5,603 nt of DNA from an uncultured Alphaproteobacteria bacterium (GTDB lineage: Bacteria; Pseudomonadota; Alphaproteobacteria; Reyranellales; Reyranellaceae): the NCBI GenBank assembly GCA_903929895.1, contig CAIYWM010000278.1:1-5603 (forward strand), in the 5' to 3' direction. The translations under genes and the position numbers were made by a program. Shown one piece after another: positions 1 to 5,007 of the stretch. A model generated the notes under the pieces. It worked only from the letters and a program-made list of their open reading frames with translations. It made no database searches and had not been told where the DNA came from. Position 1 is the stretch's first letter; each line of letters opens with the position of its first letter.

Positions 1-321
1 CTCCAGCGCCCGCGCGCTGCCCACGCCCTGGCTCGTCGCATAGAGCCACAGCGCCAGCAGAAGACGAGGGCTCGCCGGAGCCTGGCCCGGCGTGTGCTCA
101 CGCGCCCCGATCGCATCCTCCAGCACCCTCAGATCCAGCCGCTCGACATAGCGCCAGATCACACGTGCCGGATGATCCGCCGCCAGAAGGCTGTCGAGAT
201 CTACCGGCCGAAGTTCTACCTGCCGCCGCTCCGGTTCACGCATCCGCGGCTTGCCCGAGCCGGGCTCGGCCTTCGCCACCGACTGCTCCGGAAGGCCGTC
301 GAACAGATCCTTCTCCGGCAT
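1..321 (-). CDS. IS1182-type transposase, N-terminal part (runs off the left edge)
   Basis: The frame is open from the window edge to an ATG at 321, giving the first 107 residues (MPEKDLFDGL...). The ATG is chosen because GGAGG lies 5 bases upstream. GTG codons at 333 and 327 are in frame but lack a better ribosome site, and an in-frame TGA lies further upstream. Residues about 30-107 resemble the DUF772 N-terminal domain of IS1182/IS5-type DDE transposases, notably VDLDSLLAADHPARVIW and the later RLLLALWLYATSQGVGSAR, which is typical of the IS1182 family. The catalytic DDE core would lie beyond the left edge and cannot be assessed. The gene's leader is interrupted by an IS110 element, so the gene is probably cut off from its own promoter. 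Family call is from recalled motifs. An IS5-group assignment is the alternative. Confidence 0.8.
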   Translation of the reverse strand, partial: MPEKDLFDGLPEQSVAKAEPGSGKPRMREPERRQVELRPVDLDSLLAADHPARVIWRYVERLDLRVLEDAIGAREHTPGQAPASPRLLLALWLYATSQGVGSARALE

Positions 322-396
322 CAGCACCTCCACCAAGTGCGCTTTGATGGAATCATCACTGGAGTGAATTCAAAAGAAAAAGATTCACAGGTTCTC

Positions 397-398
397 AG
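397..398 (-). repeat. CT core at the right end of the IS110 element
   Basis: On the minus strand the right junction reads ACAGTCG-CT-GAGAAC. The bases before CT match the predicted left donor guide, and CT plus the following bases are complementary to the predicted right target guide. CT is also the core of IS621, the best studied IS110 member. A 5-base inverted repeat CTCAG/CTGAG (412-408 and 398-394) straddles the junction. Confidence 0.5.
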
Positions 399-413
399 CG
401 ACTGTGTCTGAGG

Positions 414-1346
414 TCAAGCGTTTTGCCATGGTGTCCTGTCTCTGAGGATTGCGTTTAGGATGACAAGAAGTTTGCGTGCGACGGCGATTGTGGCGACCAT
501 CTTGGTCTTACCGGCGGCGATGAGGCGCTCGTAGAAGGCTTTCAAGGGTGGGTTCCAGCGCTTGGCGACCTGGGCGCCAATGAAGAGGGCTGTTCGGACC
601 ACCGCCCGTCCGCCCCCGATCCGGGCCTTGCCCTTCCAGAGACCGGACTGGCGTGTGTAGGGAGCCAGGCCGGCAAGCGCTGCAATCTTTTTATGATCGA
701 GCCGCCCCAACTCGGGCAGCTCGGCCAGCAAGGTCCTGGCGATGATCGAGCCAATGCCTGGCACCGATGCCAGCAGGTCTTCCTTCTCCCGCCACAGCGG
801 TGAACCGCGCACGGCGCCATCGATGTCATGGTCGATGGTGCCGAGTTCCCGCTCGAGAGCCTTCAACAATCGCTCGATGCTCTTGCGCACGCGCGGCGGC
901 TCGGTGCGATGCAGGCGCTGGCGTTCGGACGCGATCATCTCGACGATCTGGCGCCGCCGCGCCATCAGATCGGCAAGCAGGCGAGCGGCCCCATCGGGCA
1001 GCGGCCGGATCTGGGGCCGGGTGGCCTCGGCGAAGCGGGCGATGACCGCGGCGTCGATCGGATCGGTCTTGGCTCGCTGTCCCAGCGCCTGGGCAAAGGC
1101 CCGGACCTGCGCCGGATTGACGATCACCACAGGCACGCCGTGGTCGGAGAGGGTCGCGGCGACGAGGGTCTCGTAGCCGCCAGTGGCTTCGACAGCCACG
1201 AGGTCTACCGTGTCGCCCAGGCGGCGGCACAGCTCGACGAGCCCCGTTGCGTCGCGGGAAACCGCAAAGGCCTCTTGCGACGGCAGGACATGCACATCCA
1301 GTCGGTCCTTCGAAACGTCGATGCCGACAATGCGATGGTGTTCCAT
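414..1346 (-). CDS. IS110-family transposase (DEDD/serine bridge-RNA-guided recombinase)
   Basis: The 310-residue protein starts MEHHRIVGIDVSKDRLDVHV. The frame stays open 45 codons further upstream to 1481, but that extension crosses the predicted bridge RNA, so the ATG at 1346 is preferred; GGAAGG lies 6 bases before it. The N-terminal RuvC-like domain (about 1-150) shows the four acidic residues D10, E53 (VEATGGYE), D95 and D98 (KTDPIDA). A middle helical part (about 130-190) follows. The C-terminal Transposase_20 domain has the helix-hairpin-helix SVPGIGS (194-200) and the catalytic serine S234 in LAPYTRQSGLWKG. From E53 on, the residues sit exactly 7 positions before those I recall for IS621 (E60, D102, D105, S241). 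All catalytic residues are present and no frameshift is seen, so it is probably active. Such enzymes excise and insert the element through a circular intermediate, guided by the element's own RNA. Confidence 0.92.
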   Translation of the reverse strand: MEHHRIVGIDVSKDRLDVHVLPSQEAFAVSRDATGLVELCRRLGDTVDLVAVEATGGYETLVAATLSDHGVPVVIVNPAQVRAFAQALGQRAKTDPIDAAVIARFAEATRPQIRPLPDGAARLLADLMARRRQIVEMIASERQRLHRTEPPRVRKSIERLLKALERELGTIDHDIDGAVRGSPLWREKEDLLASVPGIGSIIARTLLAELPELGRLDHKKIAALAGLAPYTRQSGLWKGKARIGGGRAVVRTALFIGAQVAKRWNPPLKAFYERLIAAGKTKMVATIAVARKLLVILNAILRDRTPWQNA

Positions 1347-1412
1347 GGCAACCCTTCCTTGCGAAAGCGAGCTCGCGATGCGGCCCACGCGACTGTTCGG
1401 GTTCGCTGGAAC
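1340..1412 (-). other. Donor-binding loop of the predicted bridge RNA, overlapping the transposase start
   Basis: GUUCCA (1412-1407) pairs with UGGAAC (1345-1340), GC with GC, and AACCC (1403-1399) with GGGUU (1354-1350). The 5' loop strand GAACAGUCGC (1398-1389) contains an exact 8-base copy of the element's right end, ACAGTCGC. The right donor guide is less clear. CAAGG (1361-1357) and AAGGGU (1356-1351) are each complementary to part of the left-end sequence CACCCTTG, but the second competes with the closing stem. The A of the recombinase start codon lies in a bulge and its UG in the stem. Confidence 0.5.
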
Positions 1413-1479
1413 GACGGACGGGCGACCTTGCTGAGGAACGAGCTTCGACGCCCTCGGGTGAGTCGGTCTACCCGCCGCC
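1413..1479 (-). other. Target-binding loop of the predicted bridge RNA
   Basis: The closing stem pairs GGCGGCGGG (1479-1471) with CCCGUCCGUC (1422-1413). The 5' loop strand begins UAGACCGACU (1470-1461), which resembles the left flank TACAACGAC-CT (7 of 9 before the core, then shifted by one base). An inner hairpin CGAG/CUCG (1456-1453 and 1442-1439) divides the loop. The 3' loop strand, together with the last base of that hairpin, contains GUUCCUCAG (1439-1431). This pairs with the right flank CTGAGAAC over eight bases with one bulged C. The inner hairpin and the guide boundaries are approximate. Confidence 0.55.
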
Positions 1480-1529
1480 ACCGCGCCGGCTAGTCTAGCC
1501 GATCCGGCAGACGCCGACTTACAAGGGTG

Positions 1530-1531
1530 AG
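1530..1531 (-). repeat. CT core at the left end of the IS110 element
   Basis: On the minus strand the left junction reads CTACAACGAC-CT-CACCCTTG. The flank before CT resembles the predicted left target guide (7 of 9 bases). The bases after CT are partly complementary to the segment just before the recombinase start. With the right-end CT this gives the two-base duplication expected of an IS110 insertion. Confidence 0.45.
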
Positions 1532-1548
1532 GTCGTTGTAGAAAAACT

Positions 1549-2292
1549 CTACCGCGCCACCCAGGCCTCGTAGTCGCGGGCGACCTCCTCGACGGCGGTG
1601 TCGTAGAAGCGCTTGCCGTGCTCGGGCGTGGCCTGGTTGGGGTCCGAGCCGATGCGGCCGTCGGGGAAGGTGCGGCGGTAATCCTCGGCGTCGGCGAACG
1701 AGCCGTTCGGCGCGATGCGCGGCTCCATCTCCTTGCGCTGGATCGTCTCGGGATATTTGTACCAGGTGAGCGCCACCTCGGAGGCGGTGGCGTGGCTGCC
1801 CTCGCCGGTCGGATAGAGCTCCGAACTCAGCCGCTTGATGCCCGGCCCGTCCCACCAGTTGCGCAGCGCGCACTTGATGGAGGGCTGGTTGCTCATCCGC
1901 TCCATCGAGCGCTCGGCATAGATCTCGGAGAAGGCCGCGGTGACGGTGGCGATGTTGCCGCCATGGCCGTTCACGAAGAAGAAGCGGGTGAAGCCGTGCC
2001 GCGCCAGCGACACCACCGTGTCGCGCACCACGGCGATCAGCGGGGTCGGCTTCAGGGTGCTCGAGCCGGCGAAAGCTAGATGGGGCGGCGCCTTGCCGAC
2101 CGAGATGGTCGGCGCCACCAGCGCGCCCACCTTCTCGCCGGCGCCGCGGGCGATCATTTCCGCCGTCAGAGCGTCGGTGCCGATCAGGCCGGTCGGGCCA
2201 TGCTGCTCGGTCGAACCGATCGGGATGATGATGCCGGTCTTGGTCTTGAGATAGTCGTCGACGAACTGCCAAGTCTTGAGCTGAAGCTGCAC
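1549..2292 (-). CDS. Creatininase-family amidohydrolase
   Basis: The 247-residue protein starts at a GTG (2292) with GGAG 9 bases upstream. It belongs to the creatininase/creatinine amidohydrolase superfamily: metal-dependent cytosolic hydrolases that open cyclic or linear amide bonds in small nitrogen compounds. The family metal-site motifs are visible: E29, H31 and D40 in GSTEQHGPTGLIGTD, and H110 in FVNGHGGN (107-113). The later family motif, usually like HAGExETS, here reads EGSHATASE (164-172), keeping the histidine and a glutamate but losing the glycine. Length is normal or slightly short. The protein ends EAWVAR with a TAG at 1551-1549, exactly at the inferred edge of the IS1182 element, so the last residues or the stop may be altered. 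The substrate cannot be inferred; creatinine itself is only one option in this family. Confidence 0.88.
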   Translation of the reverse strand: MQLQLKTWQFVDDYLKTKTGIIIPIGSTEQHGPTGLIGTDALTAEMIARGAGEKVGALVAPTISVGKAPPHLAFAGSSTLKPTPLIAVVRDTVVSLARHGFTRFFFVNGHGGNIATVTAAFSEIYAERSMERMSNQPSIKCALRNWWDGPGIKRLSSELYPTGEGSHATASEVALTWYKYPETIQRKEMEPRIAPNGSFADAEDYRRTFPDGRIGSDPNQATPEHGKRFYDTAVEEVARDYEAWVAR

Positions 2293-2367
2293 GAACCGAA
2301 ACTCCTGTGATGTGCCCGCAGGATGCGTCGCTTCGTGCAGCGAGACAAGAATGTCAGTGCGCCGATG

Positions 2368-2988
2368 TCAGGCCGGCACGACCTTGGCGGCCAGCCGGCG
2401 CTTGTCGAGATCGGCCAGCGCCTTGTCGCGGGCGTCGGAGATCTGCTTGGCCTCGATCGTGCAGAGTTCGCGGTTGGTCGAGCTGCAGCGCGTGTTCACG
2501 AGGTCGATTTCGGCCTTGGCGCCGGCTTCGATGCGCTGGCGGATGCCGGCATAGTGGGCATCGCGCGCCTCGTCGCTGGGGAAGCTCGCGGGTGTCAGGA
2601 TGACCATCACGCGCTCGGGGTACTTGTTGTTGGCGCCGGAGGCGGCATCGATGGCGACGCCGACCAGTCCACCCAGCAGGAGGTTGCCGACCGTGGCGCC
2701 GGTGAAGCTGGCGACCAGGACCTCGTTCGACTGCTCGTAGCCGTCGAGGGTGCAGGCCAGGATGACGGTTTCCTTGGAGCGCGAGAGGCCCACCTTGCCC
2801 GGGGTCGGCTTGATGAATCCGACGGTGGCGCCCTGGCGATTGACCGCGCAGGTGGCGCCCTTCGGCTCGGTATCGACGTAGACTTCCTGGGTGGTGCCGC
2901 CGACCACCGTCGCACAGGCCGCCGTCGTCGCCAGCAGGCCGACAGAAATCATCAGGCGGCCAAGGCCCGCCAGTTTCTCCACGTTCAT
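2368..2988 (-). CDS. Small envelope lipoprotein with a PEGA-like segment
   Basis: The preferred start is the ATG at 2988 (MNVEKLAGLGRLMISVGL), giving 206 residues. An in-frame ATG at 3036 would put 16 polar residues before the signal peptide and is less likely. Residues 1-24 form a signal sequence with a lipobox-like TAAC, placing the lipidated cysteine at C25; threonine at -3 is unusual but tolerated. Residues about 30-60 (QEVYVDTEPKGATCAV) resemble a PEGA-type beta domain, often found in surface proteins. Residues 95-119 are glycine-rich and hydrophobic (GNLLLGGLVGVAIDAASGA) and may contact or cross a membrane. The rest (about 145-206) is charged and probably helical. Cysteines after C25 (C47, C79 and two near 160-170) could form disulfides. 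No enzymatic motif is seen, and the role is unknown beyond an envelope location. Confidence 0.75.
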   Translation of the reverse strand: MNVEKLAGLGRLMISVGLLATTAACATVVGGTTQEVYVDTEPKGATCAVNRQGATVGFIKPTPGKVGLSRSKETVILACTLDGYEQSNEVLVASFTGATVGNLLLGGLVGVAIDAASGANNKYPERVMVILTPASFPSDEARDAHYAGIRQRIEAGAKAEIDLVNTRCSSTNRELCTIEAKQISDARDKALADLDKRRLAAKVVPA

Positions 2989-2998
2989 TCTCTTGTAT

Positions 2999-3051
2999 CT
3001 CCCCCTGCCGGATGATTCGGCGTGATTTGCTACCACAGCGGGCAGAGGGGG
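2999..3051 (-). promoter_or_regulatory. Leader hairpin overlapping the lipoprotein ribosome binding site
   Basis: On the plus strand CCCCCTGCC (3001-3009) pairs with GGCAG-A-GGGG (3041-3050): nine pairs with one bulge and a 31-base loop. In the minus-strand transcript the 3' arm is the purine tract GGCAGGGGG, whose GGGGGAG (3005-2999) lies 10 bases before the lipoprotein ATG and is its best ribosome site. The fold could hide it. It could also be a remnant terminator of the upstream DUF2267 gene, although no U-tract follows. Confidence 0.3.
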
Positions 3052-3069
3052 TGAAAGGACAACTGACAG

Positions 3070-3492
3070 TCAATCGACCTGCCAGAATGCCACGGCGCCG
3101 GGCGGCAATCCTGTCAGCACGCGATCCAGTCCGGCCTGGTCGATGTTCTTGCGGAGCGCGGCGGAAACGTCGTGGATCGAGGTGGGCGGCGCGAAATTGT
3201 GGTCGGGGCGCAGCGATTGCACCTCACGCGTCATGATCGCGCGATCCTCGAACGGCCGGCGTGGCTCGTCGAGATCCCAGTCGGCGACGAAGAGCGCCCG
3301 CAGCACCGGCGGCAGCATGTTGGCGAACCCGATCGCCTCTTTCACATCGAGGCGTCGGCGGAAGGCCTGAAACACGCCTTGCACCATCGTGTAGGTCTGG
3401 TGAGTCGTCGCGAGGCCGGAGATCTCCCGCGCATCGAGCATGAACTGCTCGAAGTCCATCGACGCGCGCTTGTACTCGACGGGGACCGGCAT
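3070..3492 (-). CDS. DUF2267-family protein
   Basis: The preferred start is the ATG at 3492 (MPVPVEYKRASMDFEQF), 140 residues, with GGAG 8 bases upstream. A GTG at 3501 is in frame but overlaps that ribosome site. Residues about 12-137 match the DUF2267 pattern as I recall it: an N-terminal MDFEQF, a helix with FQAFRRRLDVKEAIGFANMLPPVLRALFVADWD (42-74), and a C-terminal LPPGAVAFW. These proteins are soluble, helical and of unknown biochemical role, and are often found near stress or envelope genes. No signal peptide or membrane segment is seen. It begins 22 bases after the stop of the ammonia-lyase-like gene, so the two are probably cotranscribed. Confidence 0.75.
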   Translation of the reverse strand: MPVPVEYKRASMDFEQFMLDAREISGLATTHQTYTMVQGVFQAFRRRLDVKEAIGFANMLPPVLRALFVADWDLDEPRRPFEDRAIMTREVQSLRPDHNFAPPTSIHDVSAALRKNIDQAGLDRVLTGLPPGAVAFWQVD

Positions 3493-3514
3493 CGTCGTCA
3501 CTCCACGAGCGGGC

Positions 3515-4690
3515 TCAGGACGGCAAGGGCTCGCCCAGATTGCCTTCGCTGTTGATCAGCAGCACGCGCGAGGTCGGGCCGAGGCCCAGCGCCTTGAAGG
3601 CGTCCGCGTCGGTGCAGACGCGCATCAGGCCGGCGAGGCCCGCGCAGCCCGAGGGGCCTGAGATGATGGCGGGATCCTGGCCCAGCGGCTTCGCGTAGAG
3701 CCGGCGGGCCGGCAGGACGCTGTCCTCCCCGATGGTCATGAACCAGTCGGCTGCAGTGCCGATGACCGGCCAGGTGACGGGCGAGATTTCGCGGCAGGCC
3801 AGACCGCCCATCACCGTGTCGGCATTGCCACTGGCCAGGGTCGGCGTGCCGGCGAGGTTGCTCTGGAACCAGCAATCCGCGCTCTCGGGTTCGACCACGA
3901 TCGAGACCGGCCGCTCGTCGCAGACCGCCCAGAGATAGCCGATCACCGCCGCCGCCAGTCCGCCGACGCCGGCCTGCACGAAGACATGGGTGGGCGCTGC
4001 GCCCCATTGCTCGACGGCGGCCTCGTGGGCCAGCACGCAATAGCCGCGCATCACGCTGCGCGGCACCGAATCGTAGCCCTCCCACGACGTGTCGGAGATG
4101 ATCGTCCAGCCGTTGGTCTCGGCCTGGCGGCGGCACTCGGCGACGGCGGTGTCGTAGTCGCCGTCGACCCGGATCACCTCGGCGCCGCGCGCCCGGATAG
4201 CGGCTTCTTTCTCGGCGCTGGTGAACTTGGGCAGGAAGATCACGCAGCGATTGCCGAACAGCTTCGCGCCGGCGGCGACCGAGCGGCCGTGGTTGCCCGA
4301 ACTCGCGGCGGTGAACACGAAGCGGCCGGTGATTTCCTTGTGCTCGCCCTTCATCACGCTCTCGAAGGAGGGCGCGGAGTGGTAGGCTTCGCCGACCGCG
4401 CCGGTCAGCACGTTGGCGACGGCGATCACGCCGCCCAGCGCCTTGAAGGCGCCGAACCCGAAGCGCTGGCTCTCGTCCTTGACCCGGATCTCGCCCACAC
4501 CCAGCCGGGCGGCCAGCGCCGGCAGCTCGTAGAGCGGTGTCGGCTTGTGCGCCGGGCAGGCCTTCAGCTCCTCGCACAGTTCGGGAATCCCGTTGGGATT
4601 GATCACGAACTGCTGTTCGCGACCGAATGGCAGGGGGCGCGTGGCGCGCGGATTTTTGGCCAACCAGGGGGCCAACCGGGGGGTCGTCAT
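3515..4690 (-). CDS. Diaminopropionate ammonia-lyase-like PLP enzyme (DpaL/YgeX type)
   Basis: This 391-residue fold-type II PLP enzyme is close to the roughly 400 residues of 2,3-diaminopropionate ammonia-lyase (EC 4.3.1.15), which converts diaminopropionate to pyruvate and ammonia. The PLP lysine is K83 in RFGFGAFKALGG. Also visible are the cofactor-contacting SSGNHG (130-135), the DpaL-like DTSWEGY (200-206), the phosphate-binding loop QAGVGGLAA (239-247), SGPSGCAGLAG (344-354) and the C-terminal NSEGN (380-384). The start is the ATG at 4690 (MTTPRLAPW). The frame stays open upstream to 4990, but that stretch is antisense to a convincing plus-strand gene. No clear ribosome site precedes the ATG, so a nearly leaderless message is possible. 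In characterised DpaL the SSGNHG motif has an aspartate (DGNHG) that, as I recall, removes the proton from the D-isomer; here it is S131. The second aspartate seems kept as D200. Another small-amino-acid lyase or dehydratase activity is possible. Confidence 0.8.
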   Translation of the reverse strand: MTTPRLAPWLAKNPRATRPLPFGREQQFVINPNGIPELCEELKACPAHKPTPLYELPALAARLGVGEIRVKDESQRFGFGAFKALGGVIAVANVLTGAVGEAYHSAPSFESVMKGEHKEITGRFVFTAASSGNHGRSVAAGAKLFGNRCVIFLPKFTSAEKEAAIRARGAEVIRVDGDYDTAVAECRRQAETNGWTIISDTSWEGYDSVPRSVMRGYCVLAHEAAVEQWGAAPTHVFVQAGVGGLAAAVIGYLWAVCDERPVSIVVEPESADCWFQSNLAGTPTLASGNADTVMGGLACREISPVTWPVIGTAADWFMTIGEDSVLPARRLYAKPLGQDPAIISGPSGCAGLAGLMRVCTDADAFKALGLGPTSRVLLINSEGNLGEPLPS

Positions 4691-4733
4691 GCCCGGGTCA
4701 TAGCATGCTAAGGTTCCCAAAACGGAGTGGCCC
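4691..4733. promoter_or_regulatory. Divergent promoter segment with a 10-base palindrome
   Basis: This is the 43-base gap between the minus-strand ammonia-lyase-like gene and the plus-strand DUF6489 gene. TAGCATGCTA (4701-4710) is a perfect palindrome. Its two halves can each be read as a TAGCAT -10-like hexamer, one per strand. No good -35 is seen on either side. The plus-strand gene has GGAG (4724-4727) 6 bases before its ATG. The palindrome could instead be an operator. Confidence 0.35.
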
Positions 4734-5000
4734 ATGAAGGTGAATGTCGAAGTGACCTGCACGCCCGAGGAGGCCCGCGCCTTCATGGGCCTGCCGGACA
4801 TCAAGCCGATGCAGGATCGCATCATGAACGAGATCGAGGAGCGCCTGCGCTCCAGCCTGGGGTCGATGAACCCCGAGACGATCTTCAAGACCTGGCTACC
4901 GGCCTCCATGCAGGGCATGGACCAGATGCAGCAGATGCAGCAGGTCTTCTGGTCCCAGCTGGCCAACATCGCCTCCGGCGGATCGACCAAGAAGGAATAG
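4734..5000 (+). CDS. DUF6489-type small conserved protein
   Basis: The 88-residue soluble protein starts at an ATG with GGAG 6 bases upstream. MKVNVEVTCTPEEARAFMGL at the N-terminus and the following PDIKPMQDRIMNEIEERL match the pattern I recall for DUF6489, a small alphaproteobacterial family. A proline-free amphipathic helix at about 24-44 and a methionine/glutamine-rich segment (GMDQMQQMQQVFWSQLANI, 61-79) suggest a helical, perhaps self-associating, protein. There is no signal peptide, metal motif or membrane segment. The ferredoxin gene starts 7 bases after its stop, so the two form a transcription unit and may work together. The function is unknown. Confidence 0.75.
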   Translation: MKVNVEVTCTPEEARAFMGLPDIKPMQDRIMNEIEERLRSSLGSMNPETIFKTWLPASMQGMDQMQQMQQVFWSQLANIASGGSTKKE

Positions 5001-5007
5001 CCGGATC

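Larger units (their letters stand above)
1340..1501 (-). ncRNA. Predicted IS110 bridge RNA (about 162 nt)
   Basis: Read on the minus strand, the region folds into three parts. A 5' hairpin comes first (CGGCTA, loop GAC, TAGCCG; 1501-1487). A target-binding loop follows, closed by a stem 1479-1471/1422-1413 of nine pairs including one G-U, with one bulged U. A donor-binding loop comes last, closed by three short helices with small bulges (1412-1407/1345-1340, 1406-1405/1349-1348, 1403-1399/1354-1350). The two closing stems abut. Order, size and position upstream of the recombinase match the bridge RNA of IS621 (about 177 nt). Four guide-like segments lie in the loops in the order left target, right target, left donor, right donor. 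The fold was made by eye. The 5' and 3' ends are estimates, and the 3' end overlaps the first codons of the recombinase. Confidence 0.65.
399..1531 (-). mobile_element. Intact IS110-family insertion sequence with upstream bridge-RNA region
   Basis: The element is about 1133 bp counting one copy of the CT core. On the minus strand it has a non-coding end of about 185 bases, then the 310-codon recombinase gene, then only 15 bases after the stop codon. A long non-coding segment upstream of the recombinase is the layout of the IS110 group proper; IS1111-type elements carry theirs downstream. Ends were set from internal evidence. The 8-mer ACAGTCGC occurs at the right end (405-398) and again inside the non-coding region (1396-1389), and both outer junctions share a CT dinucleotide. 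No terminal inverted repeat or longer target duplication is seen, as expected for this family. The position of the core is uncertain by one or two bases. Confidence 0.65.
1..1550 (-). mobile_element. IS1182-type insertion sequence, partial, interrupted in its 5' leader by an IS110 element
   Basis: The left part is the transposase gene at 1-321. Removing the inferred IS110 insertion joins 1532-1550 directly to 322-396 and restores a leader of about 95 bases between the creatininase gene and the transposase ATG. The outer boundary near 1550 is inferred: the sequence changes from creatininase coding to an AT-rich stretch (AGTTTTTCTAC) of the sort seen at insertion sequence ends. The other end is outside the window, so terminal inverted repeats and target duplication cannot be compared. 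The leader also holds a weak inverted repeat, GTGAAT/ATTCAC (364-369 and 383-388). Confidence 0.45.

Noticed and set aside
94..411. Plus-strand open frame of 105 codons
   Set aside because: It is opposite the IS1182 transposase and its leader, with no ribosome site or recognisable motif.
1347..1481. Upstream extension of the IS110 transposase to 355 residues
   Set aside because: The family start MEHHRIVGIDVSKD at 1346 has a good ribosome site, and the extra 45 residues come from the predicted bridge RNA.
828..1493. Long plus-strand open frame of 221 codons
   Set aside because: It is antisense to the transposase and bridge RNA, matches no family I know, and is typical of shadow frames in GC-rich coding DNA.
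2328..2343. Hairpin TCGCT/AGCGA between the lipoprotein and creatininase genes
   Set aside because: Only five pairs and no T-tract, so it is too weak to call a terminator.
3986..4711. Plus-strand open frame of 241 codons
   Set aside because: It is a shadow of the ammonia-lyase-like gene on the other strand; no family motif is seen.
4691..4990. Upstream extension of the ammonia-lyase-like protein to 491 residues
   Set aside because: It runs antisense through the well-supported DUF6489 gene, and the family-like N-terminus begins at the ATG at 4690.
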